Shown here in pieces: positions 27,155 to 35,471 of a stretch of DNA of 64,000 bases (the first letter of the stretch is position 1; every line of letters starts with the position of its first letter). The stretch spans positions 62,001 to 126,000 of the forward strand of contig NZ_JNYJ01000002.1 in the NCBI RefSeq assembly GCF_000716715.1, given 5' to 3'. Both the position numbers and the translations under genes were made by a program. A model generated the notes under the pieces. That model saw nothing but the letters and a program-made list of their open reading frames with translations, ran no database searches and was not told the DNA's origin. The stretch comes from Dactylosporangium aurantiacum (lineage in GTDB: Bacteria > Actinomycetota > Actinomycetes > Mycobacteriales > Micromonosporaceae).

Positions 27155-28324
27155 TTACGGCGTGGCGGTCGGCTGCGGCACGGCGGCCGTGGCCCGCCCG
27201 GTGGCGTGGCCGGTGGCGGCCGGCACGGGCGCGGTGCGGCCCGGGGTGACCCGGCGGCCGGGACCGACGACCGCGCCGACGACCGGGGCGCCGCCGTCGA
27301 CGACGGCGCCGGGCAGCAGGATGGCGTCGCGCACGACGGCGCCGGTGACGCCGCAGCCGGCGCCGACGGCGACATCCGGGCCGACGAGGCTGTCGACGAC
27401 GACGCTGCCGGCGCCGACGACCACCGGGCCGACGAGCCGGGACCGCACGACCCTGGCCCCCGGGTCGACCCGCACCGGGCCGTGCACGACGGTCCCCGGT
27501 CCGACGCCCGTCCCGGCGTCCCGGCCGGCGTCCGTCCCAGCGTCCCGGCCGGCGTCCGTCCTGGTGTCCCGGCCGGCGTCCGGGGTGGTGGCCGGGGTGG
27601 CCGCGCCGCGCAGGTCGGACAGCAGGAGGCGGTTGCAGTCCAGCAGGGCGGTCACGCTGCCGGCGTCGCGCCAGGCGCCGTGGAACCGCTGCGCGGTCAC
27701 CGGCCGCCCGTCGTCGATCAGGTGCTGGATCGCGTCGGTGATCTCCAGCTCGCCGCGGGCGCTCGGCCGGATCCGCCGGACCGCCCGGTGCACGGCGGCG
27801 GTGAACCAGTAGACGCCGATGATCGCCAGGTCGCTCGGCGGGTCCGGGGACTTCTCGGCCACCGCCCGCACGGTGCCGTCGGCGGCGAGGTCGGCCACCC
27901 CGTACGCCCGCGGGTCCGGCACCGCCGTGACCAGCAGGTGCGCGTCGGAGCGGGTCTCGCGGAAGCGCCGCAGCGCCGGGCGCAGGTCACCGACGAGGAC
28001 GTTGTCGCCGAGGTACATGACGAAGTCGTCGTCGCCGAGGAAGTCGCCGGCCAGCCGCACGCAGTCGGCGAGCCCCGCCGGCCGGTCCTGTGTCAGATAC
28101 CTGACACGCAGCCCGAGGTCGGCGCCGTCGCCGAACGCCGCCCGGATCTGCCCGCCGAACCGGCCGACGACCACCCCGACGTCGGTGACGCCGAGCGTGC
28201 GCAGCTGTTCCAGGCAGTGCCGCAGCACCGGTGTGTTCGCGATCGGCAGCAATTGTTTCGGGATTGTTTGAGTCAGTGGACGCAATCGGCTTCCGGTCCC
28301 GCCGGCCAGCACCAAGGCCTTCAA
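27155..28324 (-). CDS. Glucose-1-phosphate thymidylyltransferase (long RmlA/StrD type) with repeat insert
   Basis: 389 aa. Makes dTDP-glucose, the first step to the deoxysugar. LAGGTGSRLRPLT is the nucleotide signature; PKQLLPIANTPV, YLGDNVLVGD and FHGAWRDAGS follow. The C-terminal third is a left-handed beta-helix of hexapeptides (VVGAGSVVVDSLVGPDVAVGAG). Between the catalytic domain and helix lies an in-frame tandem repeat of DAGRDAGT-type octapeptides (24-bp DNA unit), unusual for the family. The start is TTG with GGAGG 8 nt upstream. SARP-type repeats lie just before the gene, so it probably heads the sugar operon running to 19876. Confidence 0.9.
   Translation of the reverse strand: MKALVLAGGTGSRLRPLTQTIPKQLLPIANTPVLRHCLEQLRTLGVTDVGVVVGRFGGQIRAAFGDGADLGLRVRYLTQDRPAGLADCVRLAGDFLGDDDFVMYLGDNVLVGDLRPALRRFRETRSDAHLLVTAVPDPRAYGVADLAADGTVRAVAEKSPDPPSDLAIIGVYWFTAAVHRAVRRIRPSARGELEITDAIQHLIDDGRPVTAQRFHGAWRDAGSVTALLDCNRLLLSDLRGAATPATTPDAGRDTRTDAGRDAGTDAGRDAGTGVGPGTVVHGPVRVDPGARVVRSRLVGPVVVGAGSVVVDSLVGPDVAVGAGCGVTGAVVRDAILLPGAVVDGGAPVVGAVVGPGRRVTPGRTAPVPAATGHATGRATAAVPQPTATP
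27521..27585. repeat. 24-bp tandem repeat inside the thymidylyltransferase gene
   Basis: Units start at 27521, 27545 and 27569 (last one partial) and begin CCGGCCGGCGTCCG. 24 bp keeps frame and adds eight residues per unit between the two protein domains. Confidence 0.8.
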
Positions 28325-28379
28325 TGCAGCGCCTCCGCAGCTCGCGCACAGATGTGATGCCGGAAATCATTCACCGGAT

Positions 28380-28408
28380 CGGTCGAGCCCGGTTCAAGAC
28401 CGGCTCGT
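28380..28408 (-). promoter_or_regulatory. SARP-type 11-bp repeats upstream of the sugar operon
   Basis: On the minus strand the heptamers ACGAGCC, TTGAACC and TCGACCG start exactly 11 bp apart (plus-strand blocks 28402-28408, 28391-28397, 28380-28386), about 60 bp before the TTG at 28324. This layout is the SARP binding pattern. Confidence 0.6.
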
Positions 28409-28417
28409 TCCGGCGTA

Positions 28418-29107
28418 TTACAGTAAATTCATCTTGTGCTGCGCCTCCATCGCGATGTCGGTGATCAGCATTGCGGCGCGCGCTTTGTTCACGGCGTCCA
28501 CGCGGGACACCGCGTTTAATTTCGCGAAAATGTTGTGCAGGTGTCGTTTGACGGTTCCCTTGGCGATGCGCAGGGTGCGCGCGATCTGCGCGTTGGTCAT
28601 CGCCTGCGCCACCAGGGAGATCACCTCCCGCTCGCGGCCGGACAGCAGCTCCCGGTCGTCGCTCATGATCGAGGAGATCACCGACCGGGGCGCGGACAGG
28701 AAGACCTTCTCGTCCTCCCGGCACACCTCCCGCACGACCGTGACGAGGTGGTCGCTGGAGATGTCCTTCGGCAGGTAGCCGCGCGCCCCGCCGCGCAGCA
28801 TGACCTTGGCCTCCACGCTGCGGCCGCCGTGGGCGAGGACCACCACCCGCAGCGCGGCGCCGCTGCCGAGCACCTCGTTGAGCAGGGCGCCGACCTCGCC
28901 CGCCTCGTCGCCGCGGTCGTTGAGCCCGAGCACGACGACGTCGGGCCGGTGCTGGCTCACCACCGAGCCGATCTGCTCGACGCCGGGGACCGCCGCGACG
29001 ACCTGCAGCCCCTCGCCGGCGCTGAGCAGGGCCTCCAGGCCGCACCGGAAGACCGGATTCGACTCGACGACCAGCACCCGCACGACAGCCGCTTGGTTGT
29101 AGCTCAC
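28418..29107 (-). CDS. LuxR/NarL-type regulator with degenerate receiver domain
   Basis: 229 aa. An N-terminal receiver-like domain (VRVLVVESNPVFRCGLEALL) and a C-terminal LuxR helix-turn-helix (LLSGREREVISLVAQAMTNAQIARTLRIAKGTVKRHLHNIFAKL). Where response regulators have the phosphorylated Asp (LLDLNMP) this protein has VVLGLND, a Gly, so phosphorylation is unlikely and a ligand may control it. GTG at 29107 is chosen with GGGGG upstream; longer in-frame starts exist up to 29257 but lack receiver homology. It lies between the amidotransferase and sugar operons and is probably a pathway-specific regulator. Confidence 0.85.
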   Translation of the reverse strand: MSYNQAAVVRVLVVESNPVFRCGLEALLSAGEGLQVVAAVPGVEQIGSVVSQHRPDVVVLGLNDRGDEAGEVGALLNEVLGSGAALRVVVLAHGGRSVEAKVMLRGGARGYLPKDISSDHLVTVVREVCREDEKVFLSAPRSVISSIMSDDRELLSGREREVISLVAQAMTNAQIARTLRIAKGTVKRHLHNIFAKLNAVSRVDAVNKARAAMLITDIAMEAQHKMNLL

Positions 29108-29318
29108 GAATACCCCCGTTTCTGCTCTACCGGAAATGGTGGCCTCCGTCCGTTCCGAGGCATGCGTTTGCGTCGGCTCGAAAAATATCGGGCAGGCTTC
29201 CAGGCCTGGTAGAATCATCGATGATTCGGTGGTGAGGGCAGGCCGGGACGGCGCCATGCAATTCCTAGTCGCATGGCGATTGCAGACGTTACCGGCCCGG
29301 TGCCCTCAAAGCCGTGTC

Positions 29319-29356
29319 ATTATAGCTCGCATGATCGGTAAGCGACTATATGTCAA
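29319..29356 (-). promoter_or_regulatory. Candidate luxR promoter: TATAAT with 11-bp repeats instead of a normal -35
   Basis: On the minus strand TATAAT (29324-29319) is a perfect -10. TTGACAT, TCGCTTA and TCATGCG start 11 bp apart upstream and end 3 bp before it. The consensus TTGACA (29356-29351) is 26 bp from the -10, too far for a plain promoter, so activator dependence is likely. The remainder of 29108-29383 holds no gene. Confidence 0.5.
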
Positions 29357-29383
29357 ATCCCTGACCGAGCGATTTCTGACGCT

Positions 29384-31234
29384 TCACAGATCCAGGGTCA
29401 CGTCGTATGCGCGCAGCCAGTCGTCCAGCCACAGCGCCATCTCCAGGCCGCCGCGGTCGTAGGGCCGGCTGCGGTCGCCGACGTCGCGCCGCAGCAGCCC
29501 GGCGGCGCGCCGCAGGTCCAGCAGGGGGCGCACGGGCGCGTCCCGGTCGGCGAGGACCGCCGCCAGCCGGGTGCGCAGCGCCGCCTCGTAGGCCGGGTCG
29601 AGCGTGGCCGGGTAGGGCGTCTTGACCCGCTCCACGACGCTGCGCGGCAGCAGGTCGGCGACCGCCGCCCGCAGCAGGCTCTTCTCCCGCCCGTCGAACG
29701 ACTTCATCGACCACGGGACGTTGAACACGTACTCGACCAGGCGGTGGTCGCAGAACGGCACCCGCGCCTCCAGCCCGACCGCCATGCTCATGCGGTCCTT
29801 GCGGTCCAGCAGCGTCTGCAGGAAGCGGGTCAGGTTCAGGTACGTGATGCGCCGCATCCGCCGCTCCTGCGGGTCCTCGCCGGGCAGCTCCGGCACCTCC
29901 GCCACCGCCTCGGCGTAGCGGGCCGCGCGGTAGCCGGGGATGTCGAGCTTGTCGACCAGCCCGCGGTCCAGCAGCGACAGCCCGCCGAAGTAGCGCGCCG
30001 ATCCGGCCGTCAGCCACGGGAACGTGTCGGCGCCGACCGCGTTCGGGTTGCGGAACCACCGGTAGCCGCCGAACAGCTCGTCGGCGGACTCGCCGGACAG
30101 CGCGACCGTGCAGTGCTGCCGTACCGCCTGGAACAGCAGGTACAGCGACGGCCACATGTCGCCCCAGTACGCCGGCGGCAGGTCGGTGGCGGCGAGCACC
30201 TTCGCCCGCAGGTCCGGCGCGCCGAGCCGGCCGCTGTCCAGCAGCACCTCGGTGTGCCGGGACCCGACGTGCGCGGCGACCTGCCGGGCGTACGGCCGGT
30301 CGGCGTCGCCGCGCACCGCGTCGGCCCGGAACACGTCCTCGGCACCGGCGAAGTCGACCGAGAACGAGCGCACCGGCCCGTCGCCGGCCGCGGCGAGGGC
30401 CCGGCCGGCGAGGGCGGTGACCGCCGAGGAGTCCAGGCCGCCCGACAGCAGCGTGCACACCGGCACGTCCGCGACGAGCTGCCCGGCGACCGCCTCCTGC
30501 AGCAGGCCGCGCACCGTGGCGACGGTCGTGGGCAGGTCGTCGGCGTGCGGGCGGGCTTCCAGCGACCAGAACGGCCGCTTCGTGATCCCGCCGCGGCGGA
30601 CCCGCACCAGGTGGCCGGGGCGCACCTCGTACATGCCGGAGAACACCGCGTGCTCGGGCGTCTTCACCATGTCGAGGACCTCGCACAGGCCCTCCGCCGT
30701 GACCCGGGCGGCCGCCGCCGGGTTGGCCAGGATCGCCTTGGGCTCCGAGCCGAACAGCACCCCGCCCGGCGTGGGCAGGTAGTACAGCGGCTTGACCCCC
30801 ATCCGGTCGCGCACCAGCAGCAGCTCCTCGCGCGCGACGTCCCAGACGGCGAGGGCGAACATGCCCACCATCCGGTCGGCGAGGCGCTCGCCCCACTGCA
30901 GGTAGGCGCGCAGCACCACCTCCGTGTCGCCGCGGGTGCGGAACACGTGGCCGTGCGCCTCCAGCGCGCCGCGCAGCTCCGCGAAGTTGTACAGCTCCCC
31001 GCAGAACGTCAGGACCGCCACCGTCCGGCCGTCGACCTCGACGCGCATCGGCTGCCGGCTGCCCTGCGGGTCGATGATGGCCAGCCGCCGGTGCCCGAGC
31101 GCGACCCGCCGGTCCAGCCACAGCCCCTCGTCGTCGGGGCCGCGGCACGCCATGGTGTCCGTCATCGCTGCCGCGACGGCCCGCTGCCCCGACAGGTCAC
31201 GGGTGTAGTCGACCCACCCCACGATCCCGCACAT
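29384..31234 (-). CDS. Asparagine synthase-type amidotransferase (OxyD-like, malonamate starter)
   Basis: 616 aa, class II glutamine amidotransferase plus ATP-pyrophosphatase domain. Catalytic Cys2 (MCGIVGWVDY), CRGPDDEG, a glutaminase-site FCGELYNF, the PP-loop LLSGGLDSSAV and later ALSGESADELFGGYRW and EARVPFCDHRLVEYV are all present. In tetracycline clusters this enzyme (OxyD) makes the malonamyl starter that becomes the C2 carboxamide. Its location next to the ACP gene (25 bp) argues strongly for that role over housekeeping asparagine synthesis. It is probably co-transcribed with the ACP gene. Confidence 0.92.
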   Translation of the reverse strand: MCGIVGWVDYTRDLSGQRAVAAAMTDTMACRGPDDEGLWLDRRVALGHRRLAIIDPQGSRQPMRVEVDGRTVAVLTFCGELYNFAELRGALEAHGHVFRTRGDTEVVLRAYLQWGERLADRMVGMFALAVWDVAREELLLVRDRMGVKPLYYLPTPGGVLFGSEPKAILANPAAAARVTAEGLCEVLDMVKTPEHAVFSGMYEVRPGHLVRVRRGGITKRPFWSLEARPHADDLPTTVATVRGLLQEAVAGQLVADVPVCTLLSGGLDSSAVTALAGRALAAAGDGPVRSFSVDFAGAEDVFRADAVRGDADRPYARQVAAHVGSRHTEVLLDSGRLGAPDLRAKVLAATDLPPAYWGDMWPSLYLLFQAVRQHCTVALSGESADELFGGYRWFRNPNAVGADTFPWLTAGSARYFGGLSLLDRGLVDKLDIPGYRAARYAEAVAEVPELPGEDPQERRMRRITYLNLTRFLQTLLDRKDRMSMAVGLEARVPFCDHRLVEYVFNVPWSMKSFDGREKSLLRAAVADLLPRSVVERVKTPYPATLDPAYEAALRTRLAAVLADRDAPVRPLLDLRRAAGLLRRDVGDRSRPYDRGGLEMALWLDDWLRAYDVTLDL

Positions 31235-31259
31235 GTCCGCGTCCCCGGCCCGCGCGCCG

Positions 31260-31517
31260 TCAGGCCCGCCGCCCGAGCCGGGCGTTGACCTCGTCGAGCA
31301 GCAGCCGGGGCGTCTTGGCGTCGGTGACGACCGAGTCCGACAGGTGGATGCCGTTGTCCCGCTCGATGCGGCTGACGGTGTTGAGCAGCGCCAGCGAGTC
31401 GTACCCGAGCTGGTCGAACGGCACGTCCAGCACGTCGCCGGTCAGGTCGACCGCCTCGTCCTCGCCGGCGCTGTCCCGCAGCAGTTCGATGAGCTGGTCG
31501 ATGCTGAACTGGGCCAT
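31260..31517 (-). CDS. Type II polyketide acyl carrier protein (OxyC-like)
   Basis: 85 aa. Carries the growing decaketide on a phosphopantetheine arm at Ser41 in LGYDSLALLN. Sequence and size fit type II PKS ACPs (IDQLIELLRDSAGED at the N-terminus). AAGGTGG precedes ATG. It is the first gene of the minus-strand unit that continues with the amidotransferase, and it is separated from KS-alpha/KS-beta by about 13 kb, which is unusual. Confidence 0.93.
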   Translation of the reverse strand: MAQFSIDQLIELLRDSAGEDEAVDLTGDVLDVPFDQLGYDSLALLNTVSRIERDNGIHLSDSVVTDAKTPRLLLDEVNARLGRRA

Positions 31518-31583
31518 CGTGACCACCTTCGCGTGTCGGTGGGGCGCGCGGCAGGTCGCGCGCCCGGAGTGCCGACCACGCTG

Positions 31584-31612
31584 ACCGAGCCCGGTCGAGG
31601 CGGCTTTGAGCG
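31584..31612 (+). promoter_or_regulatory. SARP-type 11-bp repeats between ACP and accDA
   Basis: ACCGAGC, TCGAGGC and TTGAGCG begin at 31584, 31595 and 31606. They lie in the 209-bp divergent control region (31518-31726) that otherwise shows no gene. Confidence 0.6.
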
Positions 31613-31726
31613 GCGGTGGATGCCGGTGCCGCACCGTCGGTGTCGCGTCCCGGCCCGCCACCACGGCCCGCCGGGGCGCCCGGCCGGCCGTGGCGGCCGC
31701 CCGGCGGACGACGGAGAGGACCGTTG

Positions 31727-33520
31727 ATGACTGGTTCAGCACCGCTGGCGACGACCGCGCGCGAGGGCCCGGACTGGACGCTGTGCCCGGCGTGCCGCGC
31801 CCTGATCTTCACCGCCCGGCTGCGGCGCGACCTCTGGGTCTGCCCCGACTGTGCCCGGCACCTGCCGATGACGGCCCAGCGCTGGCTGGACGTCCTGTTC
31901 GACCCCGGCTCGGTGCGCCAGGCCGACATCGCGGTCGCCGACACCGACCCGCTCGGCTTCACCGACGCGCTGCCCTACCCGCGGCGGCGCGAGGACGCCC
32001 GCCGGCGCACCGGCCTCACCGAGGCGGCCGTCGTCGTCTCCGGCACCGTCGAGGGCGCGCCCGTGGTCGCCGCCGTCATGGACTTCGGGTTCATGGGCGG
32101 CAGCATGGGCGCCGCCGTCGGTGACCTCGTCGCCGGCGCGGCCGCCCTGGCCCTGCGCGAGCGCACGCCGCTGCTGCTGGTCACCTGCTCCGGCGGGGCC
32201 CGCATGCAGGAGGGCGCGCTGTCGCTGATGCAGCTGGCCCGCACCAGCGAGGCGATGGGCCGCCTCGACGCCGCCGGGATCCTCACCGTCTGCCTGGTCA
32301 CCGACCCGACGTTCGGCGGGGTCGCGGCGTCGTTCGCGACCCTCGGCGACGTGATCGTCGCCGAGCCGGGCGCGCGGCTCGGCTTCGCCGGGCCACGGGT
32401 CATCGAGCAGACGATCCGCCAGCCGCTGCCGGCCGGTTTCCAGACCGCGGAGTTCCTGCACGGCCGCGGCCTGATCGACCTGGTGTGCCCGCGCGGCCGG
32501 CTGCGCCCGGCGCTGCGGCGCATCCTCACCCTGGGCGGCCCGCCGTCGGCCCGCCGCAACCCCCGCCCGCTGCCCGCCGCCGGCCCGGCCGGCCCGGCCG
32601 CCCCGCACGGCGCGGCAGGGCCGGCCGGGGTGGACGGGCTGGTGACCGACCCGGCCGAGCTGCCGGAGCGGGACCCGTGGCACAGCGTCCGGCTGGCCCG
32701 CGACATCGCCCGCCCCGGCGTCGCCGACTTCGCGGCCCGCGCGTTCGCCGACTTCCAGGAGCTGCACGGCGACCGGCTGGCCAAGGACTGCCCCGCGATC
32801 ACCGGCGGCCTGGCCCGGCTCGGGCGGACCACGGTGATGCTCATCGGCACCCGCAAGGGGCACACCGCGGCCGAGCTCGCGGCGCACAACTTCGGCATGG
32901 CCTCACCCGCCGGGTACCGCAAGGTGGCCCGGCTGCTGCGGCTGGCCGCGAAGCTCGGCGTGCCGGTCGTGACGATCGTCGACACCCCCGGCGCGCACCC
33001 GGGCATCGAGGCGGAGCAGGACGGGCAGGCGTTCGCGATCGCCGACTGCCTGCGGCGCATGGCGCGGCTGCCGGTGCCGGTGGTGAGCGTCATCGTCGGT
33101 GAGGGCGGCAGCGGCGGCGCCCTCGCGCTCAGCGTCGCCGACCGGGTCCTCATGTTCGCCGACGCCGTGTACTCCGTGATCAGCCCCGAGGGCTGCGCGG
33201 CGATCCTGTGGAACAGCGCGGCGCAGGCGCCCCGGGCCGCGGCCGCGCTGCGGGTCGGCGCCCGGGACCTGCTGCGGCTCGGCGTCGTCGACGCGGTGAT
33301 CCCCGAGCCGCCCGGCGGCACCCAGGCCGACCACCAGGCCGCCGCCGACCTGCTGCGCGACGCGGTGACCCGCCAGCTCGCCGAGCTGGCCCGGGTCCCC
33401 CGGGCGGACCTGCCGGCGCTGCGCGCCGAACGGTTCCGCCGGTTCTCCACCCTGCCACCGCAACCCGCCACCGCGATGACCGTCGCCGCCGCCGCGCCCG
33501 CGGCCGGAAGGAGGGGCTGA
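31727..33520 (+). CDS. accDA: Fused acetyl-CoA carboxylase carboxyltransferase beta-alpha (AccD-AccA)
   Basis: 597 aa. The N-terminal half is AccD-like with a zinc finger (Cys20, 23, 39, 42; CPAC, CPDC) and the crotonase-fold stretch VAAVMDFGFMGGSMGAAVG. A Pro/Ala/Gly-rich linker (about residues 268-305) leads to the AccA half (GTRKGHTAAELAAHNFGM, VDTPGAHPGIEAEQ, SVIVGEGGSGGALAL). It transfers CO2 from carboxybiotin to acetyl-CoA. With the next two genes it makes a complete carboxylase, raising malonyl-CoA for the polyketide. GGAGAGG precedes ATG. Confidence 0.92.
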   Translation: MTGSAPLATTAREGPDWTLCPACRALIFTARLRRDLWVCPDCARHLPMTAQRWLDVLFDPGSVRQADIAVADTDPLGFTDALPYPRRREDARRRTGLTEAAVVVSGTVEGAPVVAAVMDFGFMGGSMGAAVGDLVAGAAALALRERTPLLLVTCSGGARMQEGALSLMQLARTSEAMGRLDAAGILTVCLVTDPTFGGVAASFATLGDVIVAEPGARLGFAGPRVIEQTIRQPLPAGFQTAEFLHGRGLIDLVCPRGRLRPALRRILTLGGPPSARRNPRPLPAAGPAGPAAPHGAAGPAGVDGLVTDPAELPERDPWHSVRLARDIARPGVADFAARAFADFQELHGDRLAKDCPAITGGLARLGRTTVMLIGTRKGHTAAELAAHNFGMASPAGYRKVARLLRLAAKLGVPVVTIVDTPGAHPGIEAEQDGQAFAIADCLRRMARLPVPVVSVIVGEGGSGGALALSVADRVLMFADAVYSVISPEGCAAILWNSAAQAPRAAAALRVGARDLLRLGVVDAVIPEPPGGTQADHQAAADLLRDAVTRQLAELARVPRADLPALRAERFRRFSTLPPQPATAMTVAAAAPAAGRRG

Positions 33521-33521
33521 C

Positions 33522-34079
33522 ATGACCACCACCGCGGACACCAACGGCCGCCGCACCACCGACACCACCGACCGCCGGCCAGCCGAGGACGGCGCGTCAT
33601 CGCTGGTCCACGCGTTGCGTGAGGCGGCGGCCGCCGTCGGGGCCCTGCTGGACCGGACCGGCCCACGTCCTCAGGCACTGACGGTCCGGGCCGGCGACGT
33701 CGCCATCGACATCGCCTGGCCGGGCGCCCCGTCGGCGGCCCCCGCACCACCGCCCGCCGCCGCGTCGAACGCCCCCGCCACGGCCCACGGACCCGCCGCC
33801 GCGTCGCAGGCAGCAGACGCGCCGCGGGAGCCCACCGGCGGCCGGTACGTGACCGCACCGACCGTCGGCACGTTCTACCGGGCGCCGACGCCGGGCGGTG
33901 CGCCGTTCGTCGAGGAGCACGGCACGGTGGTGGCCGGCCAGCAGGTCGCCATCGTCGAGGCGATGAAGCTCATGATCCCCGTGGAGGCGGAGCTGTCCGG
34001 CCGGATCGTGCGGGTGTGCCGGCAGGACGGCGACCCGGTCGAGTACGGCGAGCCGCTGTTCGAGGTGGCACCGCTGTGA
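33522..34079 (+). CDS. accB: Biotin carboxyl carrier protein
   Basis: 185 aa. The C-terminal biotinyl domain (TVGTFYRAPTPGGAPF then VEAMKLM, biotin on Lys149) is preceded by a Pro/Ala-rich linker and an N-terminal helical region. It shuttles carboxybiotin between AccC and the AccDA fusion. It starts 1 bp after the accDA stop and overlaps accC by GTGA, so the three are one translational unit. Confidence 0.94.
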   Translation: MTTTADTNGRRTTDTTDRRPAEDGASSLVHALREAAAAVGALLDRTGPRPQALTVRAGDVAIDIAWPGAPSAAPAPPPAAASNAPATAHGPAAASQAADAPREPTGGRYVTAPTVGTFYRAPTPGGAPFVEEHGTVVAGQQVAIVEAMKLMIPVEAELSGRIVRVCRQDGDPVEYGEPLFEVAPL

Positions 34080-35416
34080 AGCGCGTCCTCATCGCCAACC
34101 GCGGCGAGATCGCGGTGCGGGTCGCCCGTACCTGCCGGGAGCTCGGCCTCGGCGTGGTCGCCGTGTGCTCCGAGGCGGACCGGGACTCCGCGGTCACCCG
34201 GCTCGCCGACACGACCGTCGTGATCGGCCCGCCGGCGGCGCGCCGCAGCTACCTCAACGCCGCCGCCGTCATCCAGGCGGCGCTGCAGACCGGCGCCGAC
34301 GCGGTCCACCCCGGCTACGGCTTCCTGTCCGAGGACGCCGACTTCGTCGAGGCGTGCGAGGCGAACGGGCTGACGTTCATCGGGCCACCCGCCGCGGTGA
34401 TGCGCCGCCTCGGCGACAAGTCCACGGCGCGGGCCGCGATGGCCGCGGCGGGCCTGCCGCTGCTGCCGGGCACGCTCGAGCCGCTCGCCGACGCCGACGC
34501 CGCCGCCCGCGCGGCCGAGGCCGCCGGGTACCCGGTCATCATCAAGGCGGTCGCCGGCGGCGGCGGGCGCGGCATGCGCGTCGTCACCGACCCCGCCGAC
34601 GTGGTGGGCGCCTACCGGGAGACGCACGCGGCGGCGCAGCTGCTGTTCGGCGACGGCCGGGTCTACCTGGAGCGGTACGTGACCGGCGCCCGGCACGTCG
34701 AGGTGCAGATCCTCGCCGACGGCCACGGCGGCTGCGTCCACCTGGGGGAGCGGGACTGCTCCGTGCAGCGGCGGCACCAGAAGCTCATCGAGGAGACCCC
34801 GGCGCCCGGGCTGCCCGCGGAGCTCACCGGCCGCATCGCGCAGGCCGCGGTGCGCGGCGCCCGGGCCGTCGGCTACGTGGGCGCCGGGACGTTCGAGTTC
34901 GTCGTCGACGGCGCCGGCGGGTTCTCCTTCATGGAGGTCAACTGCCGCATCCAGGTCGAGCACCCGGTGACCGAGGCGGCCGCCGGTGTGGACCTGGTCC
35001 GCGAGCAGATCCTGGTCGCCGCCGGCGAGCGGCTGTCGATCGCGCAGCAGGACGTCCGGCCGCGCGGCGCGGCCATCGAGTGCCGGATCAACGCGGAGGA
35101 CCCGGCGCGCGGCTTCCTGCCCACGCCGGGGCTGCTGACCGAGTTCACCGCGCCGGGCGGGCCGTTCGTGCGGGTCGACACCCACGCGCACCCCGGGTAC
35201 CGGATCCCCGCCATGTACGACTCGCTGCTGGCGAAGGTGATCGTATGGGGCCCGGACCGGCCGCAGGCGATCGCGCGGATGCGCACCGCGCTGGACGAGT
35301 TCCGGGCGACCGGCGCCGGGATCCACACGACCGCCGGGTACCTGTCGGCGATCCTGGACGACCCGTGCTTCCGCGACGGCCGGCACACCACGCAGTGGCT
35401 GCCCGACGCCGGCTGA
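34076..35416 (+). CDS. accC: Biotin carboxylase
   Basis: 446 aa, ATP-grasp enzyme that carboxylates biotin on AccB. KRVLIANRGEIAVRVART at the start, HPGYGFLSEDADFV, the Gly-rich IIKAVAGGGGRGMR, and EVQILADGHG with RDCSVQRRHQKLIEE are typical, plus MEVNCRIQVEHPVTE. Length matches stand-alone AccC. The GTG start overlaps the accB TGA. A strong hairpin follows the stop. Confidence 0.95.
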   Translation: MKRVLIANRGEIAVRVARTCRELGLGVVAVCSEADRDSAVTRLADTTVVIGPPAARRSYLNAAAVIQAALQTGADAVHPGYGFLSEDADFVEACEANGLTFIGPPAAVMRRLGDKSTARAAMAAAGLPLLPGTLEPLADADAAARAAEAAGYPVIIKAVAGGGGRGMRVVTDPADVVGAYRETHAAAQLLFGDGRVYLERYVTGARHVEVQILADGHGGCVHLGERDCSVQRRHQKLIEETPAPGLPAELTGRIAQAAVRGARAVGYVGAGTFEFVVDGAGGFSFMEVNCRIQVEHPVTEAAAGVDLVREQILVAAGERLSIAQQDVRPRGAAIECRINAEDPARGFLPTPGLLTEFTAPGGPFVRVDTHAHPGYRIPAMYDSLLAKVIVWGPDRPQAIARMRTALDEFRATGAGIHTTAGYLSAILDDPCFRDGRHTTQWLPDAG

Positions 35417-35425
35417 GCACACGAC

Positions 35426-35459
35426 GACGCCGCGGTGCCCGCCCGGGCACCGCGGCGTC
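35426..35459. terminator. Bidirectional terminator between accC and the cyclase gene
   Basis: Perfect 16-bp stem (GACGCCGCGGTGCCCG with its complement) and a 2-base loop in the 55 bp between two convergent genes. Confidence 0.85.
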
Positions 35460-35471
35460 ACGGGGGGACCG

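Noticed and set aside
29319..29356. Standard sigma-70 promoter TTGACA/TATAAT before luxR
   Set aside because: The hexamers are perfect but 26 bp apart, too far; reported only as an activator-dependent candidate.
29384..31234. Housekeeping asparagine synthetase
   Set aside because: Adjacency to the PKS ACP and presence in a tetracycline-type cluster favour the malonamate-forming role.
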